Of a stretch of DNA of 64,000 nt, positions 8,699 to 17,798 are shown piece by piece (the first letter of the stretch is position 1; each line of letters starts with the position of its first letter). This DNA is from Endoryza sp044226045. Its GTDB lineage: Bacteria > Bacteroidota > Bacteroidia > Chitinophagales > Chitinophagaceae. The stretch is taken from contig JBGAHR010000022.1 in NCBI GenBank assembly GCA_044226045.1, positions 1 to 64,000 of the forward strand. The letters are read 5' to 3'. The translations under genes and the position numbers were made by a program. Below the pieces are notes generated by a model. It had not been told where the DNA came from, made no database searches, and saw only the letters and a list, made by a program, of their open reading frames with translations.

Positions 8699-10039
8699 TT
8701 ACAGTTCCCGAACGGCCAGTTTGAACTGGTCGCCGCGGTCTTCATAGTTCTTGAACAGATCAAAGCTGGCACAGGCAGGGCTCAGCAATACCACATCGCC
8801 TTTGCTTGCCAGCCGGAAAGAAGCGTATACTGCTTCCTGTGCGCTGCCGGTGTTTACGATCACCGGGCAGATCGACTGAAATGCTTCATGGATCTTCCGA
8901 TTGTCAACGCCCATGCACACAATGGCTTTTACTTTCTCTTTCACCAGGTCGTTGAGCAATGAATAATCATTCCCTTTATCCACACCGCCCAATATCAGTA
9001 TCGTTGGCTTTGTCATGCTTTCGAGTGCGTACCAGGTACTGTTTACATTGGTGGCCTTGCTGTCGTTTACAAACTCCACGCCACGAACCGTAGCAACCGG
9101 TTCCATTCTATGTGAAAGGCTTTCGAAAGACTGGATGGCCTCCCGTATCTTTTCTTTCCGGATACCCACTGTTGCTGATGCTATGCCCGCTGCCATGGTG
9201 TTGTATTGATTGTGTTTTCCTTTAAGGGCAAAATCGTAGATGCTCATCTGCATTTTCTCGTCGCCCGTCTGAATCGTCATCATGTTGTTCCTGATAAAAG
9301 CACCGCGATTGTTTTCCTTGTTCATGGTAAATGGTAGTGGGTTAGCTTTGATGATATAGTTGTGGATGTATTGCATCGTCACCGGATCATCTTCACAGTA
9401 AATAAATTTGTCTTCATTGGTTTGATTCTCGGTGATCCGAAATTTACTGTTGATGTAATTTTCGAACCGGTAATCATAGCGGTCCAGATGGTCTTCCGTG
9501 ATATTGGTGAGTATGGCCACATCGGGCCTGAAGGAATGGATATCATCTAACTGGAAACTGCTGATCTCGGCAACATACCAGGGTTTCGGATCGAGGGCCA
9601 CCTGTTTGGCAAAAGAGTACCCGATATTGCCTACCAGTGCCGCGTCGAGCCCTCCGTGTTTACAAATGTGGAAGGTTAGTGCGGTGGTGGTGGTTTTACC
9701 GTTGCTACCGGTGATGCCAATGATCTTGCTGTTTCCTTTATATCGGTACGCGAGTTCGATTTCACTGATGATGCGAATACCTTTCGCGCGTATCTTTTTT
9801 ACCAGTTCGTTTTTTTCCGGGATGCCGGGGCTCTTCATTACCTCATCGGCATTCAGGATCTTTTCTTCGGTATGCTGACCAGACTCGGTTTCGATCCCGA
9901 ACGCTTCCAGCTCTTTTCGGTAGGTCTCTTTCACCGGGCCGCCGTCTGATACAAATACTTCGTAGCCTCGCTGCTTCCCCAGTATCGCAGCGCCTACACC
10001 GCTTTCGCCCGCACCCAAGATGACCAACCTCTTACCCAT
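8699..10039 (-). CDS. murD: UDP-N-acetylmuramoylalanine--D-glutamate ligase MurD
   Basis: Cytoplasmic Mur ligase adding D-glutamate to UDP-MurNAc-L-Ala. The N-terminal motif RLVILGAGESGVGAA, the P-loop GSNGKTTT (about residues 111-118), the NITEDHLDRYD motif and NDSKATN are all present. I chose the ATG at 10039 (446 aa), which gives MGKRLVILGAGESG, the usual family N-terminus. An in-frame TTG at 10069 would add ten residues without obvious homology. The gene is separated from mraY upstream by a repeat-filled 407-bp gap, unlike the tight spacing elsewhere in the cluster. Confidence 0.96.
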   Translation of the reverse strand: MGKRLVILGAGESGVGAAILGKQRGYEVFVSDGGPVKETYRKELEAFGIETESGQHTEEKILNADEVMKSPGIPEKNELVKKIRAKGIRIISEIELAYRYKGNSKIIGITGSNGKTTTTALTFHICKHGGLDAALVGNIGYSFAKQVALDPKPWYVAEISSFQLDDIHSFRPDVAILTNITEDHLDRYDYRFENYINSKFRITENQTNEDKFIYCEDDPVTMQYIHNYIIKANPLPFTMNKENNRGAFIRNNMMTIQTGDEKMQMSIYDFALKGKHNQYNTMAAGIASATVGIRKEKIREAIQSFESLSHRMEPVATVRGVEFVNDSKATNVNSTWYALESMTKPTILILGGVDKGNDYSLLNDLVKEKVKAIVCMGVDNRKIHEAFQSICPVIVNTGSAQEAVYASFRLASKGDVVLLSPACASFDLFKNYEDRGDQFKLAVREL

Positions 10040-10189
10040 AGTCAAAATCTGTTCTTGCTGGTTTTCCAAGGCCCGGATTAAGGGGGTTCTTCGTTAGTTT
10101 GGTATTTCTACTGCACCACAATCTCTTCACGTGACGGTTTTTCTGAATCGGATTTAAGGAGAACGTGGTTTTTCAGTTATTTCTTTTAT

Positions 10190-10445
10190 CGCTGAGAACG
10201 CAGAGAACGCTGAATACGCTGAATACGCAGAGAACGCTGAATAAGCAGTGTTTGACGTTTCAGGTTTATCGTTTCACGTTTCTAGCTACTCACCATTCGT
10301 TTTCCGTCGTTGGCTATCCGTCATCCGCCATCCGTCATCCGCCATTCGCCATCCGCCATCCGTAATTCGTAATCCAGGTCGCGCTTTTCCAGCTTTACTT
10401 ATTAGCTCATTCACCAATTGGCCAATTGACTAATTACCCAATTGC
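10190..10445. repeat. Repeat mosaic (families F, C, B, A) between mraY and murD
   Basis: The 407-bp gap 10040-10446 holds four successive blocks. About 10190-10247 has GAGAACGCTGAATACGC tandem units (F). 10248-10285 has a CAGGTTTATCGTTTCACGTT unit (C). About 10300-10378 has CATCCGCCATCCGTCATCC units (B). About 10400-10445 has CAATTG units (A), ending at the mraY stop codon. No gene was found. Any promoter for the downstream murD-to-ftsZ part would have to lie in 10040-10190, where I see no clear match. Confidence 0.8.
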
Positions 10446-10446
10446 T

Positions 10447-11724
10447 CTACCTCACTTTCATCGTCACAATTGAAAACACCACGCAAAGGATGGTCACTAT
10501 CCAAAAACGCGTTACAATTTTGGCTTCGTGATAGCCGAGCTTCTGGTAGTGATGATGAAGCGGGCTCATCAGGAAAATCCGCCTTCCTTCACCATATTTC
10601 TTTTTGGTGTATTTGAAATAACTCACCTGCAGCGTTACACTCAGCACTTCCACCAGGAACACACCGCAGAATATGGGAATGAGCAATTCTTTTCTTACAA
10701 TAATGGCCAGTGCGGCAATGATACCACCCAATGTGAGGCTGCCGGTATCGCCCATAAATACCTGGGCGGGATAGGCATTGTACCAGAGGAAACCTACACA
10801 GGCCCCAATGAGTGCCCCAATGAATACCGATAGTTCACCCAGGTTCGGTATATACATGATGTTGAGATATTCCGCGAATCGCAGGTTACCACTGGCATAG
10901 GCAAATACACCGAGACAGGCGCCGATGAGTGCACTCGTTCCCGTGGCCAGACCGTCGAGTCCGTCGGTGATATTCGCACCGTTGGAAACTGCAGTAATAA
11001 TGAAGATCACCACTAAAATATACAGTAGCCAGGTGAGCCCTCTTACGGCCTGTGGCAACAGCTTGGCATAGTTGAACTCATGAGATTTTACAAACGGGAT
11101 CGTAGTGATGGGCTCGTTGGGTACCACAAAATATTTTGTCTTGCCATCGAGCTCGATCCTCTTGATGGTTGTATCTCCCGCTTTCACCTCGCCGGTATAT
11201 TCGCGCCAAACCTTGGTATTGTCATTAAATAAAAGAACCGTTGCTACTACGATGCCCAGTACGACCTGCCCCAGCACTTTGAACCAACCTGCCAGCCCGT
11301 CTTTGTCACCTTTCTTATAAGCGATACCCTGTTGCTGGGCAATTTTTTTGGCTCTCAGCTTGAGATAGTCATCAATAAAACCAATCAACCCCATCCATAC
11401 TGTAGCGAATATCATGAGCCTGATATAGGCTTTGTTCAGGTTAGCCAGCAGCAGGGTGGGCACCAGTATCGCCAGGATGATGATAAAGCCGCCCATGGTG
11501 GGAGTGCCTTTCTTTTGCTGCTCTCCCTGTAAACCCAGATCGCGTACGGTTTCGCCTACCTGCTTTTTGCGCAGGTAGTGGATTAACTTCTTACCAAATA
11601 CCGCCGAAATGACCAGCGACAGGATCACCGCGAGCAATACGCGGGAGGTAATGAACCCGAAGAGGGCACTACCCGGGAATTTCATTCCCATTCCTTTCAA
11701 CCATTCAGTCAGGTGGTACAGCAT
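10447..11724 (-). CDS. mraY: Phospho-MurNAc-pentapeptide transferase MraY
   Basis: Integral membrane enzyme transferring phospho-MurNAc-pentapeptide to undecaprenyl phosphate, forming lipid I. Roughly ten membrane segments are visible. Family motifs include KKGTPTMGG, the Asp pair FIDDYLK, NITDGLDGLATG, FMGDTGSL and the cytoplasmic MSPLHHHYQ loop. The ATG at 11724 gives MLYHLTEWL, the expected N-terminus, and a protein of 425 aa. A TTG seven codons upstream is possible but unlikely. It lies 162 bp downstream of murE; murF, which sits between these genes in E. coli, is absent. Confidence 0.97.
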   Translation of the reverse strand: MLYHLTEWLKGMGMKFPGSALFGFITSRVLLAVILSLVISAVFGKKLIHYLRKKQVGETVRDLGLQGEQQKKGTPTMGGFIIILAILVPTLLLANLNKAYIRLMIFATVWMGLIGFIDDYLKLRAKKIAQQQGIAYKKGDKDGLAGWFKVLGQVVLGIVVATVLLFNDNTKVWREYTGEVKAGDTTIKRIELDGKTKYFVVPNEPITTIPFVKSHEFNYAKLLPQAVRGLTWLLYILVVIFIITAVSNGANITDGLDGLATGTSALIGACLGVFAYASGNLRFAEYLNIMYIPNLGELSVFIGALIGACVGFLWYNAYPAQVFMGDTGSLTLGGIIAALAIIVRKELLIPIFCGVFLVEVLSVTLQVSYFKYTKKKYGEGRRIFLMSPLHHHYQKLGYHEAKIVTRFWIVTILCVVFSIVTMKVR

Positions 11725-11886
11725 ACATCTTGGTTTAGCGGGCAAGAGTGAAAGAGAAGAAGATCAATCCTTTTCTTTTGTGGTTTCCATTCCTTCAACG
11801 TCCTGTACTTCCTCTCCTTCAGTGCTCGTTGCCATTTGATAACCGTCCGTGTTATTCTTTTTATGTTGAGACCTGCTCTCCGTTTG

Positions 11887-13353
11887 TTATTTGTCCAGCA
11901 GATCCAGCAATTCCATTAGAATCAGTTTGTCGTCAAAGGGATATTTCACTCCTTTGATTTCCTGGTATTTTTCATGTCCTTTTCCGGCTACCAGGATAAT
12001 ATCTTCGGGCCGGCTCAGGCTGATGGCGGTTTTGATGGCTTCTTTCCGATCAGTAATCGCCAGCACTTTTCTGCGGGAAGCCGCGCTCACCCCTTCCTGC
12101 ATATCTTTTATGATCTGCTCGGGATCCTCACTTCTCGGATTGTCGGAAGTAAGAATAACGCGATCACTGTGTTCGCAGGCTACATCGGCCATCACCGGTC
12201 TTTTCGTTTTATCCCTGTCTCCTCCGCATCCCACTACGGTGATCACCTGCTCATGTCCCTTGCGAAGATTTTTAATCGTTGCCAGCACATTCAGCAAAGC
12301 GTCGGGCGTATGGGCATAGTCCACGATACCGATCACTTTCTCTTTGTGAGATACGATATAGTCGAATCGCCCTTCTGCACCGGTGAGCACGCTGAGACAA
12401 CGCAACACTTCCTGTTTATCTTCTCCCAGGCAAACCGCCGCGCCATAAACTGCCAGCAGGTTGTATGCGTTGAATTCTCCGATCAGCCTGAAATGAACTT
12501 CCTGGTCGTTGATCGTCATTACCAGCCCGGTCAACCCGTTTTCGAGGATCTTTCCTTTGAAATCGGCCATTGTCCGGAGACTGTACAGGAATCTTTTCGC
12601 CACCGCATTTTGAAGCATTACGATTCCTCGTTTGTCGTCGGCATTCGAAATAGCGAATGCTGACGGAGGCAGGGAATCGAAAAATGATTTCTTCACACGG
12701 ATGTATTCATCAAACGTCTGGTGATAATCCAGGTGATCGTGCGTGATATTGCTGAATAATCCTCCTGCGTATTTCAATCCTGCAATGCGATGCTGGTGTA
12801 TGGCATGTGAGCTGCTTTCCATGAAGGCATATTTGCAACCTGCATCCACCATTTTTCTCAGCAATGCATTGATCGAAACCTGGTCGGGTGTTGTATGAGT
12901 GGCTTCCAGTACCTGGTCGCCAATTCTGTTCTCCACCGTACTCAGCAATCCGCATTGATATCCCAATGATGTAAAGAGCTTATATAACAAGGTGGCAATG
13001 GTAGTCTTGCCGTTTGTTCCCGTTACGCCGACCAGTTTCAGTTTTTCCGAAGGCTGGCCGTAATAGTTGTGAGCGATATAACCGGCAGCCATGCTGCTGT
13101 TCTCCACCTGCACATAGGTTATACCTTCTTTCAGGATGGCCGGCATGGTTTCCACCACTACTGCCGCCGCACCTTGTGAAACCACCTGGTCGATATACTG
13201 GTGACCATCCGATTTCACTCCCCTGATCGCTATAAATAAAGAACCTTCTGATACCTTCCTCGAATCAATCTGCACATCTTTTATTTCCAGGTCGGTTGTT
13301 CCTGTTACCGATCTGATTCCAGACTTATAAAGTATATCCTGCAACAAGGCCAT
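11887..13353 (-). CDS. murE: UDP-MurNAc-L-Ala-D-Glu--2,6-diaminopimelate ligase MurE
   Basis: Cytoplasmic Mur ligase adding the third amino acid of the stem peptide. The P-loop GTNGKTT is at residues 112-118 and NITHDHLDYH follows. The DNPRSEDP motif is the signature associated with meso-diaminopimelate specificity, so a DAP-type wall is inferred. Length 488 aa is normal. It begins 17 bp after the ftsI stop codon. Confidence 0.97.
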   Translation of the reverse strand: MALLQDILYKSGIRSVTGTTDLEIKDVQIDSRKVSEGSLFIAIRGVKSDGHQYIDQVVSQGAAAVVVETMPAILKEGITYVQVENSSMAAGYIAHNYYGQPSEKLKLVGVTGTNGKTTIATLLYKLFTSLGYQCGLLSTVENRIGDQVLEATHTTPDQVSINALLRKMVDAGCKYAFMESSSHAIHQHRIAGLKYAGGLFSNITHDHLDYHQTFDEYIRVKKSFFDSLPPSAFAISNADDKRGIVMLQNAVAKRFLYSLRTMADFKGKILENGLTGLVMTINDQEVHFRLIGEFNAYNLLAVYGAAVCLGEDKQEVLRCLSVLTGAEGRFDYIVSHKEKVIGIVDYAHTPDALLNVLATIKNLRKGHEQVITVVGCGGDRDKTKRPVMADVACEHSDRVILTSDNPRSEDPEQIIKDMQEGVSAASRRKVLAITDRKEAIKTAISLSRPEDIILVAGKGHEKYQEIKGVKYPFDDKLILMELLDLLDK

Positions 13354-13370
13354 AAACTCCCCCGGTAATT

Positions 13371-15509
13371 TTAGTTTAGTTCGATGGACACTACTGCCTT
13401 CTTATCTATCGGCATTCCAGGTTCAACACTTTGCATTTTCACTTTTCCCTTTCCTTTCACAGTCACCTGCAGATTTTTATTTTCCAGTACACTTAGTGCG
13501 TCTTTCAATCCCATTCCTCTTACATCCGGCATGCGGCTTTCGTTGAGCTCCTGGCCTTTCACCACCGGGGCGCCTGTGATGGCGTACATTCTTCCCCATT
13601 CGTTTCGGGCGGCGGAATCAATGAACTTCCATTGAAGGATATTGAGGATCTGTTTCATTCCGCTGACAGAACCTGCATACAGGTAAGTAGTACTGTCTTT
13701 ACGGGATGCGATACTCGCCGGAATCGATTCCGAATTAGTGTGAAGCGCATTCAGTTTGTCTGCCACTTCCCTGAAAACCGGCCCGGCAACTCTCGCTCCA
13801 TAATAAACCTTCGCGAATGGTTTATTGCGAACAACTACTATACAACTGTAAACCGGGTCTTGCGCCGGGAAATATCCCGCGAAAGACGACTGATATATAT
13901 GATCCGCATATCCTCTTGAACCATTTGCCATCAGGGCTGTTCCGGTCTTACCCGCTACTTTATAAGGGGCATCCTTAAAAAGACTGAAGGCGGTTCCATC
14001 TTCTTCGTGGCAAACTCCGTACAGGCATTCCTGTAATAGTTTCAGGGTTTGCTCGGAAGCGATTTTTTCATTCACCGTTTGCGGCTCGATCTTTCTCAGC
14101 ACTTCACCATTCTTTCTGATCTCACTTACCAGGTATGGCCGCATCATTTTTCCGTTGTTGGCAACTGCATTGTATAATGTGAGGCTCTGCAGCGGACTGA
14201 TCATCAACTCGTATCCAAAGCTCATCCAGGGTAGCGTCGTTGCACTCCAGGTTCTGGACTTCGGTGTTTTGATGATCGGTGTGGCTTCTCCTTTCAGATC
14301 AATACCGCTCGGCATATGCAGGTTCAGCGATCTCAACTTTTCAATGAACTGTAACGGGTTTTTGCTATAGTAGGTCGTCACCATTTTCGCCATAGCTACA
14401 TTCGAACTTTCTTCGAATGCCTGTTTCAGGGTGACCATTCCCGGTTTATGCGGTTCTGAGTCGTATACCGTTCTGCCATTTATTTTCCAGCTTCCCCCTT
14501 CCATATCCACCAGGCTGTTCAGGTTGACGTATTTGTCTTCCAACAAAGCCAGCATGGTAGCCAGTTTGAAAGTGGACCCCGGTTCTGATCCCCGGATAGC
14601 ATAGTTCAGGTCTTCCCAATACGTTCCGTCGGTGCGACGACCCAGGTTGGCCATCGCTCTGATCTTTCCTGTTTTCACTTCCATCACTATGCAAGTGCCG
14701 TATTCCGCCTCATTCTGTTCCAGTACTTTTCTCAGCGCGTTCTGCGCGATGTCCTGGATATTCACGTCGATGGTGGTTACGATATCCTTTCCTTTTTCCG
14801 GTTCTATTTCCGATCCTTCCACCGGCACAAAAACGCCTGGTGATATCTTCCTTACCGCCCTCTCTCCTTTCTCCCCTTTCAGAACACTGTCATATGTGAA
14901 TTCCAATCCAACGTTCATGGTTTTCACCTCTCCGTTCTCATCGAGGTATTCTCTCGACAGTCCGATGGTACGGTTGGCCAGCAACCCGAAAGGGGTGAGC
15001 CTTTTGCTATGCGTTTCGGCTATAAATCCACCCTTGTTGGGGTCCAGCCGGAGCAACGGAAAATTCCGGATGATCACATAGTCCTTGAAAGGGATGTTCT
15101 TTCGCAGCGGGAAATACCTGTTCTTTTTGGCATAACCCTGCATCATCTCCTTCTTGTATTGTTTGCTGGATTTATCCTTGAAAAACGAAGCCAGTTGAAA
15201 ACAAAGAGAGTCCACATTCTCCTTGAATATTTTTCCATTTTTCGCCCGAAGCCCGTCTGCTGCAAAATCAATGTACAGGTCGAAGTATGGAATGGCGGTA
15301 CTCAGCATGCTGCCATCCTCACTGTAAATCGTTCCTCTCTCGGCATCTATCTGTTCGATCCTTTGTTGTTGTTCTTTGGCCATCTCTCTCCAGATATTCC
15401 CTTCCACCTGCTGGATGTAGGCCGCCCGTCCCAGTATCACCAGGCCAAAAAGGACTATGCCGATAAAGCACAGGTACACACGCCATAATATGTCCTTTTT
15501 AACTTCCAC
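13371..15509 (-). CDS. ftsI: Septal transpeptidase FtsI (PBP3-like) with C-terminal PASTA domain
   Basis: Class B penicillin-binding protein cross-linking septal peptidoglycan. One N-terminal membrane segment (about 10-28) is followed by a dimerisation domain. The transpeptidase domain has the active-site serine in STFK (312-315), SSN (368-370) and KTGT (521-524). Residues about 655-712 form a PASTA-like domain (MPDVRGMGLKDALSVLENK). The start is GTG at 15509 (VEVKKDILWRV), a typical N-terminus for this phylum. It lies 33 bp after ftsL and belongs to the operon. Confidence 0.97.
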   Translation of the reverse strand: MEVKKDILWRVYLCFIGIVLFGLVILGRAAYIQQVEGNIWREMAKEQQQRIEQIDAERGTIYSEDGSMLSTAIPYFDLYIDFAADGLRAKNGKIFKENVDSLCFQLASFFKDKSSKQYKKEMMQGYAKKNRYFPLRKNIPFKDYVIIRNFPLLRLDPNKGGFIAETHSKRLTPFGLLANRTIGLSREYLDENGEVKTMNVGLEFTYDSVLKGEKGERAVRKISPGVFVPVEGSEIEPEKGKDIVTTIDVNIQDIAQNALRKVLEQNEAEYGTCIVMEVKTGKIRAMANLGRRTDGTYWEDLNYAIRGSEPGSTFKLATMLALLEDKYVNLNSLVDMEGGSWKINGRTVYDSEPHKPGMVTLKQAFEESSNVAMAKMVTTYYSKNPLQFIEKLRSLNLHMPSGIDLKGEATPIIKTPKSRTWSATTLPWMSFGYELMISPLQSLTLYNAVANNGKMMRPYLVSEIRKNGEVLRKIEPQTVNEKIASEQTLKLLQECLYGVCHEEDGTAFSLFKDAPYKVAGKTGTALMANGSRGYADHIYQSSFAGYFPAQDPVYSCIVVVRNKPFAKVYYGARVAGPVFREVADKLNALHTNSESIPASIASRKDSTTYLYAGSVSGMKQILNILQWKFIDSAARNEWGRMYAITGAPVVKGQELNESRMPDVRGMGLKDALSVLENKNLQVTVKGKGKVKMQSVEPGMPIDKKAVVSIELN

Positions 15510-15542
15510 TGCTTGTTTGCGTTAGTAAACCGATGACCAGGT

Positions 15543-15893
15543 TTATTTCTTATCGTCTTCTTTTAATATCACCGGTGGCTGAACCAGTTCCTTTAGCCCG
15601 AAGGCGCCCACCACATTTGCCAGTTCACTCTGTTTGCTTTTAAACATTACTTCACCCTGCAGCGTCTTGTACTGAAACTGCAGTTCTTTCAGTTCCTTTT
15701 CCACCTTGTTGATATTCCGGATCGTTTTGTCTGCATTGTGGCCATTATATATATATATGACGGCCAGCAGCGCCAGGAAAAGAAAGTAAGGCACATTGCG
15801 AACGATCCAGCGATAGTTAAATCGCCGGCGTCGGGAAGGTTTGCTTTCTTTCGATGGCCCTTCAGTTGCTTTTATTTCTTTTTCTTCGCTCAT
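15543..15893 (-). CDS. ftsL: FtsL-like cell division protein
   Basis: Small bitopic protein of 116 aa. An Arg-rich cytoplasmic part (residues 20-32) precedes one membrane helix (about 35-50) and a periplasmic region with heptad-like spacing (TIRNINKVEKELKELQFQYK) that should form a coiled coil. Its place between rsmH and ftsI is the standard ftsL position. Sequence similarity to E. coli FtsL is not visible by eye, so the name rests on architecture and synteny. Confidence 0.85.
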   Translation of the reverse strand: MSEEKEIKATEGPSKESKPSRRRRFNYRWIVRNVPYFLFLALLAVIYIYNGHNADKTIRNINKVEKELKELQFQYKTLQGEVMFKSKQSELANVVGAFGLKELVQPPVILKEDDKK

Positions 15894-15995
15894 TTATGAT
15901 GTCAATCGCACAACTCTCGTCATGCAATCAAATTTTCTTTATTGTTGAGTGACCAGCGAGGCCGTTCACCATACAGTAGAGGACCAGCTGATCGT

Positions 15996-16910
15996 TTATT
16001 TCTTTTCTGCTACCCGCAGTTTTGCGCTTCTGCTGCGCGGGTTTGCCTTTAGTTCCTGTTCGGAGGCAACTATTGGCTTCTTGTTTACTACAGTAAGTGG
16101 ATGAGTTGGAGTATTTCGCCCGAAGGGGTCTGTTAAGGATTCGTCTTCTTCAAAGTTTCCTTTCTTAAAATAATTCTTTACCAATCTATCTTCCAGGGAA
16201 TGAAACGTAATGATCGCCGCGCGACCACCCGGCTTCAAAACACCCGGTATCTGTTGTAATAATTCTTTCAGCGCTCCCAGTTCATCATTGACCTCAATTC
16301 TCAAAGCCTGAAAAACCTGGGCAAAGTACCTGTTGGGATTTCCTTTCACTACGGAATGCAATGCCTGTTTGAAATTGGCGATCGTCTTCATGGATACATG
16401 ATCTCTCAATCGCACGATTGTCTGTGCCAGGGTCTTTGAGTTGGTCACTTCTCCGTACTGCTCAAACATTTTATGCAGGCGCTGTTCGGAGTAAGTAGCA
16501 ATGACATCAAAGGCTGTCAGATCCTGGCGTTTGTCCATTCGCATGTCGAGGTCTCCGTCGAATCGGGTGGAGAAACCTCTTTCTGCTTCATCAAACTGGT
16601 GACTGCTGACACCGAGGTCGGCGAGCAATCCATCCACCTCTGTCACTTTGTACAGGCGAAGGAAGCGGGTCAGGTGTCTGAAATTATGCGGCACAAAAGT
16701 TACCCGGCCGTCATCCGGCAGGTTTGCTTTGGCATCCGCATCCTGGTCAAAAACAATCAGCCTTCCGTTTTCACCCAACTGTGATAAAATGGCTTTGGAA
16801 TGTCCTCCCCCTCCGAAAGTGCAGTCCACATATACACCTGAGGGGTTTATCTTCAATCCTTCCATGACTTCATGAAGCAAAACCGGTATGTGATATACTG
16901 GCTCGCTCAT
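15996..16910 (-). CDS. rsmH: 16S rRNA m4C1402 methyltransferase RsmH (MraW)
   Basis: SAM-dependent N4-methylation of C1402 in 16S rRNA. The N-terminus HIPVLLHEVMEGL, the SAM-binding DCTFGGGGHSKAIL, DLGVSSHQFDEAERGFS and the C-terminal ITFHSLEDRLVKNYFK are characteristic. The ATG at 16910 gives MSEPVYHIPVLL (304 aa). An adjoining TTG at 16913 exactly abuts the mraZ stop codon, so coupling to mraZ is likely either way. Confidence 0.97.
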   Translation of the reverse strand: MSEPVYHIPVLLHEVMEGLKINPSGVYVDCTFGGGGHSKAILSQLGENGRLIVFDQDADAKANLPDDGRVTFVPHNFRHLTRFLRLYKVTEVDGLLADLGVSSHQFDEAERGFSTRFDGDLDMRMDKRQDLTAFDVIATYSEQRLHKMFEQYGEVTNSKTLAQTIVRLRDHVSMKTIANFKQALHSVVKGNPNRYFAQVFQALRIEVNDELGALKELLQQIPGVLKPGGRAAIITFHSLEDRLVKNYFKKGNFEEDESLTDPFGRNTPTHPLTVVNKKPIVASEQELKANPRSRSAKLRVAEKK

Positions 16911-16913
16911 CAA

Positions 16914-17375
16914 TCAGGATTGAGGTGGAGTTCCTGCCATTACCTGCTGGGCCAACTGGCTGAAAGATTCCGGTGAAAAAGATTCAAAGAACTGTTGGTA
17001 CTTATTCTTATCCCATATTTCTATTTTGTTCATTGCTGCCACCAGCACGATATCCTTCTCCAAACCCGCATGCTCCTTCAAATTCGGTGGTACCAGCAAT
17101 CGACCCGCACTATCCAGCTCCACTGTTGTTGCCCCGTTCAAAAAATATCTCCTGAATTCACGAACTTTGGGATCAAAATCATTGAGTTTGCTGAGTTCAG
17201 AAAATATAGGCTCCCAGTTTTTGATCGGGTACAGGGTTAAACACTTCTCAAATCCTCTGCTGATGACAAACTGGGTTGGATCCTCTTCTTTCAGTTGCTT
17301 TTTAAAGCCGACCGGAAGAAGAAAGCGACCCTTTGAATCCAAGGTAGCCTCGTATTCGCCCAGAAAACCAATCAT
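16914..17375 (-). CDS. mraZ: Transcriptional regulator / division protein MraZ
   Basis: AbrB-fold DNA-binding protein of 153 aa and first gene of the dcw cluster. Two SpoVT/AbrB-like repeats are visible: the first contains DSKGRFLLPVGFK near residue 13 and the second DSAGRLLVPPNLKEH near residue 87. In other bacteria MraZ regulates its own cluster through TGGGN repeats. Only one TGGGA is seen upstream here, so autoregulation by that route is not supported by the sequence. Confidence 0.97.
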   Translation of the reverse strand: MIGFLGEYEATLDSKGRFLLPVGFKKQLKEEDPTQFVISRGFEKCLTLYPIKNWEPIFSELSKLNDFDPKVREFRRYFLNGATTVELDSAGRLLVPPNLKEHAGLEKDIVLVAAMNKIEIWDKNKYQQFFESFSPESFSQLAQQVMAGTPPQS

Positions 17376-17412
17376 TTACAAAATTTGAGTTCAATTCAAT
17401 CACGAATTCACA

Positions 17413-17445
17413 CAAAATAACACTTTTTCCCACTGACTAACCAAA
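17413..17445 (-). promoter_or_regulatory. Possible dcw cluster promoter upstream of mraZ
   Basis: On the minus strand, TTTG (17442-17445) is followed after 21 nt by TTATTTTG (17413-17420), a 7 of 8 match to the Bacteroidota -7 consensus TAnnTTTG. It lies about 38 bp before the mraZ ATG. The region is very AT-rich, so chance matches are possible. Confidence 0.4.
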
Positions 17446-17580
17446 TTTTGGAAATTTTATTTTTTCCACAACTCTTTATTTGCCCGATAGTTAGTGTGGA
17501 CAAGGGTTTGGGCTCCTCCCCCGGCCGACACAACCCAAATGACTGTGAATTGAATGTGGATTGCGGTGAATTGAATGTGG

Positions 17581-17793
17581 AAAGAGGGGAAAGGGAGCGA
17601 GAGCGGGAGCGAGAGTGAGAGCGGGAGTGGAAAGAGAAAGGGAAAGGGAAACAGAAAGAGAAACAGCATACCAACATGAAACGATAAACTCGCACTCGCC
17701 GAGTAATAGCGGTTTCTCCGGGACGAGTCCTCCGCCTACGGCGGATAAGACTCGTCTGAGGAACGTGAAACGATAAACCTGAAACGATAAACA
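17581..17793. repeat. Repeat mosaic (families E and C) with hairpin between mraZ and queA
   Basis: The 423-bp divergent gap 17376-17798 contains a family E purine tract (17581-17667). It also holds a single C unit (17676-17690), a nested inverted repeat (17722-17729 with 17749-17756 around TCCGCC-TAC-GGCGGA at 17731-17745) and a double C unit (17762-17793). The last ends five bases before the queA start codon, so the queA leader is repeat-derived. No protein gene was found. Confidence 0.8.
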
Positions 17794-17798
17794 GCAAA

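Noticed and set aside
17376..17460. MraZ-binding TGGGN box array
   Set aside because: Only a single TGGGA is present upstream of mraZ rather than the three or four spaced copies expected.
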